Source of the DNA: Mucilaginibacter xinganensis
Lineage (GTDB): Bacteria > Bacteroidota > Bacteroidia > Sphingobacteriales > Sphingobacteriaceae
DNA length: 64,000 bases
Assembly (NCBI RefSeq): GCF_002257585.1
Contig: NZ_CP022743.1
Location: forward strand, 3,782,001 to 3,846,000
Direction: 5' to 3'
Below the pieces are notes generated by a model. That model saw nothing but the letters and a program-made list of their open reading frames with translations. It was not told the origin of the DNA and did no database searches. The position numbers and the translations under genes are program-made. Shown piece by piece: positions 1 to 9,666 of the stretch; position 1 is the stretch's first letter; every line of letters starts with the position of its first letter.

Positions 1-975
1 ATTCAGCAGAAAAAAACAAAAACAAGCTTTTTCAAATCATGGACATTTAAATCAGCAGCAGCAGCTACACTAATTATTTTAGGCGGATATATTGTTAGCC
101 GCCAGGTCAGTGATTCTAAGCTATTGACCAGGAAAGCGGCTGAAAAAAAAGAGGTGATGGTTCCCGGGACCAATTTGGCCGTATTGACACTTGGTAACGG
201 TAAGAAAATATTACTGAATGGTACAACTACCGGAAAGCTGGCTGTTCAGGGAAATACAACTATAACAAAGAATGCAGCAGGACAGATCTCCTACACCGTT
301 GCCGCCAATAAAGCTGACGCCGAAAACAACGAAGTAACCTTTAACACCATAACCACCCCGATAGGCGGGCAGTTTAGGGTTACTTTGCCCGATGGCAGCA
401 ATGTTTGGCTCAATGCCGCTTCGTCGCTGAAATACCCAAGCAGGTTTGAAGGCAGCGAACGACATGTTGAATTACACGGTGAAGCTTATTTTGAAATCTT
501 TAAGAATAAAAATTCTCCGTTTACTGTTAGCGCAGAGAATGTAAACATCAGGGTACTGGGTACTCATTTTAACGTGATGGCTTACAAAAATGAGCCAGCG
601 GTGAATACCACGTTACTTGAGGGCTCGGTTACGCTAACTTCCGGGCGCAATAACGTCTTTTTAGTCCCTGGTCAGCAGGCTGTTGCTGATCCCAATGCCG
701 AGAATATCGCCATTCACAATGTTAACGTTGAGGACGCGGTGGCCTGGAAGAACGGATACTTCTCATTCAGAAAACAGAATATCAAAACAGCTATGAATAA
801 GATCGCAAGATGGTATAATGCAGACGTGGAATACAGCGGAAACGTAAATAATAAATTTTTGGGAGGCTCTGTATCGCGTTCTGAAAATATCTCTGAACTA
901 TTGAATTACCTGGAATTAACAGGTATCGCAAAATTTAAAATAGACGGAAGGAGGATAACAGTAATATGTAAATAA
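1..975 (+). CDS. FecR-family anti-sigma factor, 5' end cut by window
   Basis: The reading frame is open from the first base, so the protein starts outside the window; a TTG at 124 is not a credible start. The first residues are followed by a single membrane segment (about residues 19-35, AAAATLIILGGYIV), then a periplasmic FecR domain with the family signature around LGTHFNVMAY, and a C-terminal DUF4974-like region. FecR proteins hold an ECF sigma factor inactive until a TonB-dependent transducer signals substrate. The SusC downstream has the matching N-terminal STN domain, so this is inferred to be the regulator of the SusCD locus. The partner sigma gene would be expected just left of the window. 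Confidence 0.92.
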   Translation: MQQKKTKTSFFKSWTFKSAAAATLIILGGYIVSRQVSDSKLLTRKAAEKKEVMVPGTNLAVLTLGNGKKILLNGTTTGKLAVQGNTTITKNAAGQISYTVAANKADAENNEVTFNTITTPIGGQFRVTLPDGSNVWLNAASSLKYPSRFEGSERHVELHGEAYFEIFKNKNSPFTVSAENVNIRVLGTHFNVMAYKNEPAVNTTLLEGSVTLTSGRNNVFLVPGQQAVADPNAENIAIHNVNVEDAVAWKNGYFSFRKQNIKTAMNKIARWYNADVEYSGNVNNKFLGGSVSRSENISELLNYLELTGIAKFKIDGRRITVICK

Positions 976-1103
976 AATTACCTAATACTATCTGATAAAA
1001 ACCAGGAACGTTGCACCGCCCCTGGTTTAACAGCATAACTGCTGTATCAGGTGAATGGAGAGATCACTTTAAACAATCAATTACCAATCAACCTAACATC
1101 CAA

Positions 1104-4100
1104 ATGTATAAAAATTTTGCAATTTTTTTTTGCAGGGCATTTCCCTGCAATTACCCTAACATAATCTTAAAAATGAAACTAACGTTTGTTTTTTGTATGT
1201 GCGCTTTATTGCACGTTACAGCAGCTACTTACGGACAAAATATAACGTTGAAAGTTAAAAACGTTTCATTTGAGCAGTTGCTCGAAGACTTAAGCCACCA
1301 AAGCGGCTATCATTTTCTTTATGATGAACAACTGATAAACCAGGGAAGCCGGGTTACTATTGACGTAAAAAACAAGCCACTGGACAAAGTGCTGGTTGAA
1401 TCTTTTGCGGACCAGCCTTTTACCTACGTCATCAAAAACCAAAATGTAATTATTACCATTAAAAACAAGATAAACCCAAGTACATTATCCGTGCCGGCTA
1501 CCATTACCGTTACCGGACAGGTTAATGATGAAAAGGCCCAGCCATTACCAGGTGTAAGCATCAAGGTTAAGGGGACTACACTGGGTACCGTAACAGGAAC
1601 CGATGGCAAATACACTATTTCGGGAGTAAAAACCGATGCAGTACTGGTTTTTAGCTTTATCGGCTATTCAAGTAAAGAAATACCGGTTGCCGGGCAAACC
1701 TCACTAGATGTGGCGCTCGCCCCGCAGACCGGCACACTTAACGATGTAGTAGTAGTTGGTTACGGAACGCAAAAGAAAGCCACCCTTACCGGTTCAGTAT
1801 CTGCCGTTAAAGGCGAAGATTTGACCCAGGCACCCGTTGCCAGTACGATTAATACACTCGCCGGACGCCTCCCCGGCTTAGTCTCACTGCAGTCAACAGG
1901 GCAGCCGGGTGCAGATCAGGCAGTAATCAGTATCCGTGGTTTTGGCCAGGCGTTATGGATTGTAGATGGCGTTGAATCAAACTTTAATAACATTGACCCA
2001 AACCAGATAGAATCTTTAAGTATCCTTAAAGACGGAGCCGCCTCCATATACGGCGCGCGTGCCGGTAACGGTGTGATATTGGTAACAACCAAACACGGTA
2101 AAGAAGGTAAACCGGATATTACGTTTAATTCATCTTATTCCTTACAAGGTAATACGCTGATGTCAAAGCCGGTGAATTCCGCTCAGTATGCAGAGATAAC
2201 CAATCTGTTTTACACCAACCAGGGAAAGCCCGCGCCGTACACGCCTGAACAAATTCAGAAATACAATGCAGGTGGCGATCCCGCTTATCCAAACACCAAC
2301 TGGCAAAAAGTTGCAACCCGGGCCCTGGCACCGCAAACGCAGCAAAATTTGTCTGTTAGAGGCGGCAGTGAGCAAATCAAATATTTTGGGTTTTTCGGCT
2401 ATCTTAACCAATCTCCCATGTGGAAGAAAAATGGCGGCGACTACAACAGGTACAATCTGCAATCAAATTTAGATGCGAAAGTTAATGAGAATCTATCTGT
2501 TCAACTATTGCTTTCAGCAGTAAGCGAGGCTAATTCGCAGCCGGTACGTGGCCAGGGCATAGGCGTTAACACGCTGTGGCAGGATTTGTGGAACTCCTTA
2601 CCTATCTATCCTGAAACGTTACCTGATCCCAGCAAATATTCTTACGCCAACGGGCAGGGAGTGGGCAGTATCGCGCTTGTTTCAAACGAAGATATAGCCG
2701 GTTACGACAAAGTGAACACACAAAACATGAAGGGTACTTTTATTGCTGTTTATAAGATACCTGCCATTAGCGGCCTAAGTGCTAAGGCTTTTGTAAATTA
2801 TGATAAGACGTACTCCACCGACAAAAACTTTTCAAAGCCTTATAGTTTTTACACCTACGACTATGCAACACAGGCCTACACCCTGGCCGGCTCACTTGGT
2901 TCACAGGCTAAACTAACTTACCAGGAATCGCAATCCCGCAACATCACCGGGCAATTCTCATTGAACTATGACCATGTGTTTCATAGTGACCACCATATTT
3001 CGGCACTTGCGCTTTACGAAGTGATTGATTACAATACTAACTATCTGTTAGCCGGACGGGACAATTTTTTAACGCCCGCTATTGAGGAGTTATACGCAGG
3101 CGCGGTTACCACAAGTCTGGCCAACAGTTCAGCCTCTGAAATGGGGCGCGCGAGTTATGTAGGCCGCTTCAATTATTCTTACAAAAGCAAGTACCTCCTT
3201 GAAACAACGATCAGGGCGGATGCATCTGCGAAATTCCAATCCGATAAAAGATGGGGATACTTTCCAAGTATTTCATTGGGCTGGAGGCTTGACCAGGAAA
3301 ATTTTATCAAGAACCTAAAAAACATTGACGAACTGAAGTTTAGGGCAAGCTATGGCAGTTCAGGAATTGATAACGTAGGTGATTTTCAATACCTTACCGG
3401 CTATCAGTTTAGCGGCCAATGGCTTATTGGCAATAGCACACAGGCTGGCATCGCATCTACCGGACTTGCCAATCCAAACCTTACCTGGGAACGAATAAAT
3501 ATTTACAACCTGGCTACCGACTTTTCATTTTTCAATAGAAAATTGTTCGGTACCGCTGAAGTGTTTTACCGAACCCTTTCGGGAATTCCAGCCACAAGAG
3601 TATTATCGCTACCAAATACATTCGGTGCCGTACTGCCGGCAGAAAACCTGAATAGCCAAAACAATCGCGGTTTCGACTTCAGTTTGGGTACCAGCGGAAG
3701 TGCGGGAGAATTAAGCTACCAGGTAAGTGCAAATATTTCATGGACGCGCGCAAAATGGAAGCATTATGAGCAGCAGGATTTTACCGATCCGGACCAGCGG
3801 AGACTTTATCAACTGTCCGGACAATGGACAGACCGCACTTTTGGCTACGTAGCTACCGGGCTGTTTACCAACCAGCAGGAAATAGATAACCTGAAATTCA
3901 CTTATCCCGGTGGAAATGCGGCCTTACGACCGGGTGATATTCAATTTGTGGATGTAAATGGCGATGGAAAGTTGGATTATCGTGATCAAAAGCAAATAGG
4001 AACCGGTACTGTGCCGGAATGGATGACCGGTGCCACCATAAATCTTAAATTTAAGAACTTCGACCTGCAATCTCTTTTTCAAGGTGCCTTTAATTACTAC

Positions 4101-4478
4101 ACCACGGTTAATTTATACCATGGGGGCCTAAATTATTCGCAGGCCTTTTATAAAAATATGTGGACGGAAAGTAACAATTCGGCCGATGCTAGCCCAAGAA
4201 TTTCAGGCGCCAGCACCAATAGCCTGTTTAATAACCTTTACTTTAAAAAGGCAAGCTATATGCGCTTAAAGAGCCTGGCCATAGGTTATAACCTGCCAAA
4301 AGGCATGTTAAACAAAGCAAATATCCGCAACGCGAGAGTTTACCTTGCAGGTACTAATTTATTGACCATTAATCCGCTTTCAAAATATGAAATTGATCCT
4401 GAAGCCCCGAATGGCCAGGCAGGATATTATTACCCGCAACAGCGGACAATTTCATTAGGATTAAACATTACTTTATAA
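1104..4478 (+). CDS. SusC/RagA-type TonB-dependent outer-membrane transporter with STN domain
   Basis: I chose ATG 1104 (1124 aa); the frame extends to a TTG at 1011, but MYKNF at 1104 is a usual SusC start, and a second ATG at 1173 directly precedes the signal peptide (KLTFVFCMCALLHVTAATYGQ). Order of domains: STN (about residues 45-120), carboxypeptidase-like beta domain (VTGQVNDEKAQPLPGVSI), TonB plug (YGTQKKATLTGSVS; LKDGAASIYGARAGNGVILVTTK), and a 22-strand barrel ending in ISLGLNITL. It imports oligosaccharides captured by SusD using TonB energy. The STN domain marks it as a signal transducer for the upstream FecR protein. The gene ends 11 bp before susD. Confidence 0.95.
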   Translation: MYKNFAIFFCRAFPCNYPNIILKMKLTFVFCMCALLHVTAATYGQNITLKVKNVSFEQLLEDLSHQSGYHFLYDEQLINQGSRVTIDVKNKPLDKVLVESFADQPFTYVIKNQNVIITIKNKINPSTLSVPATITVTGQVNDEKAQPLPGVSIKVKGTTLGTVTGTDGKYTISGVKTDAVLVFSFIGYSSKEIPVAGQTSLDVALAPQTGTLNDVVVVGYGTQKKATLTGSVSAVKGEDLTQAPVASTINTLAGRLPGLVSLQSTGQPGADQAVISIRGFGQALWIVDGVESNFNNIDPNQIESLSILKDGAASIYGARAGNGVILVTTKHGKEGKPDITFNSSYSLQGNTLMSKPVNSAQYAEITNLFYTNQGKPAPYTPEQIQKYNAGGDPAYPNTNWQKVATRALAPQTQQNLSVRGGSEQIKYFGFFGYLNQSPMWKKNGGDYNRYNLQSNLDAKVNENLSVQLLLSAVSEANSQPVRGQGIGVNTLWQDLWNSLPIYPETLPDPSKYSYANGQGVGSIALVSNEDIAGYDKVNTQNMKGTFIAVYKIPAISGLSAKAFVNYDKTYSTDKNFSKPYSFYTYDYATQAYTLAGSLGSQAKLTYQESQSRNITGQFSLNYDHVFHSDHHISALALYEVIDYNTNYLLAGRDNFLTPAIEELYAGAVTTSLANSSASEMGRASYVGRFNYSYKSKYLLETTIRADASAKFQSDKRWGYFPSISLGWRLDQENFIKNLKNIDELKFRASYGSSGIDNVGDFQYLTGYQFSGQWLIGNSTQAGIASTGLANPNLTWERINIYNLATDFSFFNRKLFGTAEVFYRTLSGIPATRVLSLPNTFGAVLPAENLNSQNNRGFDFSLGTSGSAGELSYQVSANISWTRAKWKHYEQQDFTDPDQRRLYQLSGQWTDRTFGYVATGLFTNQQEIDNLKFTYPGGNAALRPGDIQFVDVNGDGKLDYRDQKQIGTGTVPEWMTGATINLKFKNFDLQSLFQGAFNYYTTVNLYHGGLNYSQAFYKNMWTESNNSADASPRISGASTNSLFNNLYFKKASYMRLKSLAIGYNLPKGMLNKANIRNARVYLAGTNLLTINPLSKYEIDPEAPNGQAGYYYPQQRTISLGLNITL

Positions 4479-4489
4479 ATTAAAATATT

Positions 4490-6286
4490 ATGAAAAAAGT
4501 TATTTCACTGATCATACTGATCAGCTTTGCTGCATGTTATTCCTGTAATAAGGAAGTTTTAAACAAACAACCCCTTAATATCATATCAGATGCTGACGTT
4601 TTCAAAGATCCTGCATTGATTAATGCTTATCTAACCCAGGTTTATTACGACATGCCTGTTTTGGGAAATGATTGTAACGCGAGTGGTTCTTTTGATGGCG
4701 ACGGAAGCTGGCATGCCTTTGATATCAACGACGTTTCTGACGAAAGCTTCCCACAATTCAGAGATTGGAACCCAAGTAACGCATTTACCTATAAATACGG
4801 CAATTTAAATATTAACGGCGGTTTACTGGATTGGTGGGGATACAATACCATACGTGAAATCAACCAATTCCTGGCAAAATTACCGGCTTCTCCCCTTCCG
4901 GCAGACCAGGTAAAATCAAAACTGGCCGAGGCCCGGTTCCTGAGGGCATTCTGTTACTTTTCTATGGTTAAAAGGTATGGTGGCATTCCATTGATCACCG
5001 CTGTTCAGGATATCAGCGAGCCGCAATCAGCACTTTTTCCGGCAAGGGATACCGAGCAAAAAGTTTATGATTTTATCATTTCAGAAATTGATGCATGTGC
5101 CAGTGATTTACCCGAAGTGGCTGCCGGCGATAATTTAGGAAGGCCTTCAAAATATGCTGCCCTTGCTTTAAAAAGCCGCGCAGCATTGTATGCGGGAAGT
5201 ATCGCCCAGTTTGGTACAGTTCAGTTAAATGGAGTGGTAGGCATACCCGCATCAGCAGCTAAAACCTATTATCAGGCGTCATACGATGCGTCGCAGGCCA
5301 TCATTAAAAGCGGCAAATATGCACTTTACAATCTCGACGCCAATAAATCGACTAATTTTAGAAATATCTTTTTGGTTAAAAACAATAGCGAAGTAATTTT
5401 TGCCAAACGCCACGACAATGTGAATGAAGCTACCGGCGGCAACGGCTGGGGCGTTGACTTTTTCAATTGTCCAAGGCCGCAAGCCTGGGGCCGTGGCCTG
5501 TATGAGCAGGCTTACCTTGAACTGGCCGAGTCCTTTGAGCATACAGACGGCACCCCTGGGGCCTTAGACCGAACAGCTGTGGAAAGTAAAATAATGTCGA
5601 CAGAAGAGCTGTGGGCCAACAGGGACCCCCGCTTTTATGCTACCTTTTACACACAGAATACAAGCTGGAAAGGAAACAAGCTCGATTTTCATGCGGGTAT
5701 CCGCCGCCCTGACGGGTCAATTATAACAAGCGGCGCGTATAATGGTATAGCTGCCACCGGCGACCAGGATTACCAGGGAACCGGGATTGGCGTTTTGAAG
5801 TATTTAGACGAAAGCCACGATAATATGGCCGGGGCCAACAGCGGCTGGGCAACTTCAGCCCAGGACTGGCTGATTTTCAGGTATGCCGAAATTCTGCTAA
5901 ACAATGCAGAGGCTGCGTTCGAATTGGGAAATACAACTGACGCCCTCGGTTCTATTAACCAAATCAGGAGCCGGGCAGGGATAGCGCTCTTAGGAAGCGT
6001 AACACGGGATCAAATCCATCATGAACGCAAGGTTGAACTTGCTTTTGAGGGCCAACGCTACTGGGACGTGCGCAGGTGGCGTACAGCTGTTAATGATTTA
6101 TCCGTTCGCTGGTCGGGGATCCGTTACATTCTTGACGGCGCCACAGGAAAATATCAAATACAAATTATTAAGAACGTGGATGGTACATCAAACATCCCGC
6201 AGTTCAGGGCAGAAAATTATTATTTACCATTAACTGTTGGCAGAACATCCAATAATAAAAATCTGGTTGAAAACCCCGGGTATTAA
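4490..6286 (+). CDS. SusD/RagB-family glycan-binding lipoprotein
   Basis: 598 aa with a lipoprotein signal (LIILISFAACYSCNKEVLN), most likely lipidated at Cys19. The SusD hallmarks are visible: LAEARFLRAFCYFSMVKRYGGIPL in the TPR-like N half and a C-terminal region with QIRSRAGI, ERKVELAFEGQRYWDVRRWR and NPGY at the end. It sits on the outer face of the outer membrane as the lid of the SusC pore and delivers glycan. It is cotranscribed with susC (11-bp gap). The sugar cannot be told from the sequence; the neighbouring GH99-like enzyme hints at a mannose-type or bacterial-surface glycan. Confidence 0.95.
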   Translation: MKKVISLIILISFAACYSCNKEVLNKQPLNIISDADVFKDPALINAYLTQVYYDMPVLGNDCNASGSFDGDGSWHAFDINDVSDESFPQFRDWNPSNAFTYKYGNLNINGGLLDWWGYNTIREINQFLAKLPASPLPADQVKSKLAEARFLRAFCYFSMVKRYGGIPLITAVQDISEPQSALFPARDTEQKVYDFIISEIDACASDLPEVAAGDNLGRPSKYAALALKSRAALYAGSIAQFGTVQLNGVVGIPASAAKTYYQASYDASQAIIKSGKYALYNLDANKSTNFRNIFLVKNNSEVIFAKRHDNVNEATGGNGWGVDFFNCPRPQAWGRGLYEQAYLELAESFEHTDGTPGALDRTAVESKIMSTEELWANRDPRFYATFYTQNTSWKGNKLDFHAGIRRPDGSIITSGAYNGIAATGDQDYQGTGIGVLKYLDESHDNMAGANSGWATSAQDWLIFRYAEILLNNAEAAFELGNTTDALGSINQIRSRAGIALLGSVTRDQIHHERKVELAFEGQRYWDVRRWRTAVNDLSVRWSGIRYILDGATGKYQIQIIKNVDGTSNIPQFRAENYYLPLTVGRTSNNKNLVENPGY

Positions 6287-6327
6287 CAACAATGGGCCAA
6301 CCGCGGATACACGTTAATGGAATATCT

Positions 6328-6380
6328 TAAAATTAAAGCGCCGGGCTGCGGTTTAAACGGCAACCCACGCTTTAATTTTA
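6328..6380 (+). terminator. Hairpin after susD
   Basis: A perfect 13-bp inverted repeat (TAAAATTAAAGCG and its complement) encloses a 27-nt GC-rich loop, and the distal arm is itself T-rich. It may stop or stabilise the susCD message before the GH99-like gene. Confidence 0.55.
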
Positions 6381-6470
6381 CCATAAGCCCGGCAATCTTT
6401 ACGGATAGGATATCGGTAAAGAATATTTTAGAGAACAATTGAGCATAAAAATTTATTCATAACAAATAAG

Positions 6471-7676
6471 ATGGCAAAAATGAACGGACGGATTTTAAGA
6501 TTGTTATTTGCAACCCTTTTTTATACCGTAAGCATGATGGCCCTGCAGGCCCAGCCAGCAAAGCAGCGGCATTATGACGTTGCAGCTTACGTATGGCCGG
6601 CCTATCAGCCAGATACGCGGTTTAAAGATATCGGCGTATTTAAGGACGGCAAAGGCGAATGGGAAGCCATTTACAATGCCAAACCAAAATTTTCGGGCCA
6701 CAATCAGCCTCATGTCCCTTTATGGGGGTACACCAACGAGGCAGATCCGAAGGTGATGGAGAAAAAAATTGATGCAGCCGCATCACACGGCATAAATGTG
6801 TTTATATATGACTGGTACTGGTATGACGGAAAGCCTTTCCTGGAAAATGGTGTGAGCAAAGGTTTTTTGGGGGCGCGCAACAGGAATAAAATGAAATTTT
6901 ATTTAATGTGGGCCAACCACGACCATAACAGCTATCTTGATTATACAGCTGTTGATAAAAGTAAGATCTACTGGCGCGGCGGGGTTGACAGGGCTACTTT
7001 TAATACCATGATAGCCCATGTGATAAAAGACTTTTTCAGCCAGCCTAATTACTATAAAATTAACGGCGAACCCGTGTTCAGCATTTACGAATTATCTACA
7101 TTTATAAAAGGACTGGGCGGTATTAAGGAGGCTAAAGAGGCACTGGATTATTTCACCCAAAAAACAAAGGAAGCCGGTTTCCCCGGTTTGCATTTGCAGG
7201 GTGTTTTGTGGGCGGCCATCCCAAGCGGCCTGTCCGCCACGCCCGGTGATACCAGCAGCACGCAAAACAATACCGTTTTGGATCTGGGCCTTAAAAGCCT
7301 TACCAACTACCAGTGGTGCCATTATGTGCCGATGGACCGGTATGACCGCTGGGGCGATAAAGCAATGGAGGGCTGGTTTAAATTCAGCAAGGATTTTACC
7401 GTGCCGTTCTTTCCCCATGTTTCCATTAGCTGGGACCCTAATCCCCGATATCCGGGCAAATTACAGGGTATGGTTACCAATGCCAACCCGGCAGACTTTA
7501 AGCGCTTTTTAATTGCAGCTAAAAAGTATGCAGACGATCATCCAAATCAACCAAAGCTCATCACCATAAATGCCTGGAACGAATGGGCAGAAGGCAGTTA
7601 CCTTGAGCCGGACAAGCAACATGGTTATGCCTACCTTGATGCGGTAAAACAAGTATTTGGGGTTGCGAAAAAATAA
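6471..7676 (+). CDS. Secreted glycoside hydrolase family 99-like (WbsX-type) protein
   Basis: 401 aa with a signal peptide (LLFATLFYTVSMMALQAQ). ATG 6480 is an alternative start. Family signatures run from FSGHNQPHVPLWGY (about residues 75-88) through GINVFIYDWYWYDGKPFLENG to the C-terminal ITINAWNEWAEGSYLEPD with the paired acidic residues expected at a GH99-like active site. GH99 enzymes are endo-acting on mannosyl linkages; the WbsX-like subgroup is also found in polysaccharide synthesis loci, so the exact activity is open. The signal peptide and position behind susCD favour glycan breakdown. Confidence 0.85.
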   Translation: MAKMNGRILRLLFATLFYTVSMMALQAQPAKQRHYDVAAYVWPAYQPDTRFKDIGVFKDGKGEWEAIYNAKPKFSGHNQPHVPLWGYTNEADPKVMEKKIDAAASHGINVFIYDWYWYDGKPFLENGVSKGFLGARNRNKMKFYLMWANHDHNSYLDYTAVDKSKIYWRGGVDRATFNTMIAHVIKDFFSQPNYYKINGEPVFSIYELSTFIKGLGGIKEAKEALDYFTQKTKEAGFPGLHLQGVLWAAIPSGLSATPGDTSSTQNNTVLDLGLKSLTNYQWCHYVPMDRYDRWGDKAMEGWFKFSKDFTVPFFPHVSISWDPNPRYPGKLQGMVTNANPADFKRFLIAAKKYADDHPNQPKLITINAWNEWAEGSYLEPDKQHGYAYLDAVKQVFGVAKK

Positions 7677-7701
7677 TTTGTATTAGCGGATTTATAGTAA
7701 A

Positions 7702-7740
7702 AAAACAAGCGGCTGTCTCAAAAGGACGGTCGCTTGTTTT
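7702..7740 (+). terminator. Rho-independent terminator of the uptake locus
   Basis: Perfect 10-bp arms AAAACAAGCG and CGCTTGTTTT are extended inward by CTGTC/GACGG with one G-T pair, and a T run follows. It lies 26 bp after the GH99-like stop codon. Confidence 0.85.
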
Positions 7741-7794
7741 TTAAAAGTTGGTTCTATGGGTTTACACCAAAGCACTAAGCTTCCCGGCAAAGCG

Positions 7795-7960
7795 TTCCAT
7801 TTTTCACGCGGAACAAAGTGGAACACCATGAAACACGTTGATTATCAATATTTTACATTTTTAGCATAATATAACTAACTGATAATCAAGCATTAAAAAA
7901 TTTAGCCCCTTCGCGTTCCTTTTAGTAAATATCTTATAATCAGTGTGTTTCACTTTTTTA
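7795..7960. repeat. Intergenic repeat with GGAACA/TGAAACA words, copy 1
   Basis: The sequence around 7795-7860 (CGTTCCATTTTTC, GGAACAAAGTGGAACA, TGAAACACGTTGATTATCAA) aligns with 29100-29170. The end near 7930-7952 (ATAATCAGTGTGTTTCA) is roughly the reverse complement of TGAAACACGTTGATTAT at 7833, so the copy has inverted ends. No gene is seen in 7741-8152. Confidence 0.5.
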
Positions 7961-8040
7961 GCGGGATAAAAATTACTGTTTAGTCCTGCAATGAGTTTAT
8001 ACATGCTGCTGTTTTACCCATTAAGCTAAAATAAATTAAC

Positions 8041-8128
8041 CGGGTTGGTTTCGCAAGCAGCATACTTGCTGTATTTTAGGCGTAAGTTTCTAAGGGCGAA
8101 CCAAAAACAAGGCATCGCGCGGTTTAAT
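8041..8128. repeat. Degenerate dispersed repeat fragment
   Basis: On the plus strand GGTTGGTTTCGCAAGCAG and TACTTGCTGTATTTTAGG match the complement of 31880-31917 closely. The right end, 8094-8128, is nearly identical to 35 bp inside the TROVE gene at 13327-13361 (two mismatches). The frame through it could extend the next gene upstream, but only as repeat-derived sequence. Confidence 0.55.
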
Positions 8129-8152
8129 ACCTCTACCCTAAAACACTTGCTC

Positions 8153-9313
8153 ATGAAAATCAAACTTGCATTTTTGTTAATGCTGATCTCAATTTCCGGC
8201 TTCTCCCAAAACAAAATCCCCGTTATTCGCGCCAGCTCAAACCAGGCCCAAATTTATGAGCAGCATAATGCGGTAACAGATTGGCATATCAACCCCAAAA
8301 TAAAGCCTGATATTTTTTTAACCGGGAAATTGACCGGGCCTGAAATTATAAAGTTCAGGACAGATGTGGATTCCCTCAGCTTTCAGCTAAGGCCCGGGCA
8401 GCACAAAGATTTCATTGTCCTGCTCAATGGCAAAGATTCCTGCCTCACCAGGATTCAAAGTCCCCAGACGAAAGACCTCAGCAAACTAACGGCAGAGTTT
8501 CATGACACCATCCCCTTTTTTATTAATAAATTCAACACTAACTACCTGCCTGTGGTGCTTAACGGCACTGACTCCTTATTGCTGAATTTTGATAGTGGTG
8601 CCACTGAAGTATGTATTACAATTGATGGCTTAAAGCAAAAGGTCAGATCGATGCCTAAGCTTTATCATACTGCCTATGATATACAGGTAGGCACCCAGAT
8701 CTTCAAAAGCAAGATCTACGATATAGCAGTAGCCGGCAACGAAGTTGACGGCCTGTTGGGATGGAACCTGTTTGATGGAATGATTGTTGAGTTAGACTAC
8801 GACCACCATAGAATGATCGTCCACTCTAAAATGCCCCGCCAGCTCCTGCATTCCGGTTATTCCAAATTCAACATTACGTTTATTAAGAACAAACCCTTTA
8901 TTGAAAGTAAGATCTCACAGAACGGCACCACCAGCAAAAGTCTGTTCTTTTTTGACCTGGGTTACCAAAGAACGGTGATGCTGGATAACGACGCGCTGAC
9001 AGCGTCGCTATTTCCGACCGGAAAAATGAAGATCATTAAAAAGATCATTATGCACGGGACGAGAGGAAATGAAATACCCGTGATCACGGCTAACCTGGAA
9101 AGTTTGAAAATTGGCAAATTTGAACTCAAAAATATTCCGGCGCAAATCATGACGCAGGGTAAACCCATGCCAGGCGTAAATGTTCATTATTTGGGCAGTG
9201 ATGTATTAAAAAGATTCAATACCGTGTTTGACTTTCAGCAAAACGTACTCTACCTGAAGCCGAATCAATTATATGGAACCGACTATGCTGATCAGAAAAA
9301 AAGCGGTGCTTAA
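8153..9313 (+). CDS. Secreted aspartic-protease-like protein
   Basis: ATG 8153 (386 aa) begins a clear signal peptide (MKIKLAFLLMLISISGFSQ); an upstream in-frame start at 8045 lies in repeat sequence and would bury the signal. Two retropepsin-like lobes are visible. The first has LLNFDSGATEVCIT and DGLLGWNLFDGMIVELDY. The second has FFFDLGYQRTVML, where the DSG/DTG triad is replaced by DLG, and GSDVLKRFNTVFDF. Many Bacteroidota carry such periplasmic aspartyl-protease-like proteins of unknown substrate. The altered second triad makes activity uncertain. It stands alone between a terminator and the convergent Y RNA array. Confidence 0.75.
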   Translation: MKIKLAFLLMLISISGFSQNKIPVIRASSNQAQIYEQHNAVTDWHINPKIKPDIFLTGKLTGPEIIKFRTDVDSLSFQLRPGQHKDFIVLLNGKDSCLTRIQSPQTKDLSKLTAEFHDTIPFFINKFNTNYLPVVLNGTDSLLLNFDSGATEVCITIDGLKQKVRSMPKLYHTAYDIQVGTQIFKSKIYDIAVAGNEVDGLLGWNLFDGMIVELDYDHHRMIVHSKMPRQLLHSGYSKFNITFIKNKPFIESKISQNGTTSKSLFFFDLGYQRTVMLDNDALTASLFPTGKMKIIKKIIMHGTRGNEIPVITANLESLKIGKFELKNIPAQIMTQGKPMPGVNVHYLGSDVLKRFNTVFDFQQNVLYLKPNQLYGTDYADQKKSGA

Positions 9314-9417
9314 ATTATTGCAGCCGTTTGCTATAAAATAAGGCGGCAGAAGTTTTTAAATATGGCCGGTGGATAGTCTCATTAATAATTTAATAAGACA
9401 AAGGCAAAAATATAAAT

Positions 9418-9511
9418 GAAAGAGCAACAACCGGCAGGTGTCTTATGGGAGTCGAACCCTACCGCCTATGCGGTTTCACCAGCGAAGTATCAACCGCCTA
9501 CGGCATCTTTC
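9418..9511 (-). ncRNA. Y-RNA-like unit G
   Basis: Last unit of the array (94 nt). The outer helix pairs GAAAGA (9511-9506) with UCUUUC (9423-9418). The invariant loop strand UGCCGUA faces GGUUGUUGC. The inner helix pairs GGCGGUUG with CACCUGCC (7 of 8). UACUUCG follows the inner strand. The head has a T-arm-like hairpin with 3-bp GGG/CCC and loop UUCGACU (9447-9459), but no D arm. This order of elements is shared by all seven units. A Ro-binding Y RNA is the best explanation given the TROVE gene upstream. Confidence 0.75.
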
Positions 9512-9522
9512 ATTATGCTTAA

Positions 9523-9658
9523 AAAAAAGGGCAAAAAGCAACCAGTGAGATTTTTTATAATTAGACTACTGCAATTACCCGCAGGCAGAATTTTAATCTG
9601 CACCTTTTCCCGAAGGAAACGTCATACCGAAGTATCACCAGTTTACGGCACCTTTTTT
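9523..9658 (-). ncRNA. Y-RNA-like unit F
   Basis: 136 nt. The outer helix is AAAAAAGG with CCUUUUUU (8 bp). UGCCGUA faces GCUUUUUGC. The inner helix AACUGGUG with CACUGGUU pairs at 8 of 8 positions including G-U. The conserved UACUUCG follows. The head contains a perfect 5-bp hairpin GCAGA/UCUGC with 7-nt loop UUAAAAU at 9585-9601, a T arm with a changed T loop. An 11-nt linker separates it from unit G. Confidence 0.75.
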
Positions 9659-9666
9659 AGGTTTTA

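Noticed and set aside
1011..1103. TTG 1011 as start of SusC
   Set aside because: No signal peptide near it; ATG 1104 fits the family.
8045..8152. Longer N terminus for the aspartic-protease-like protein
   Set aside because: Lies in dispersed repeat sequence and would place the signal peptide inside the protein.
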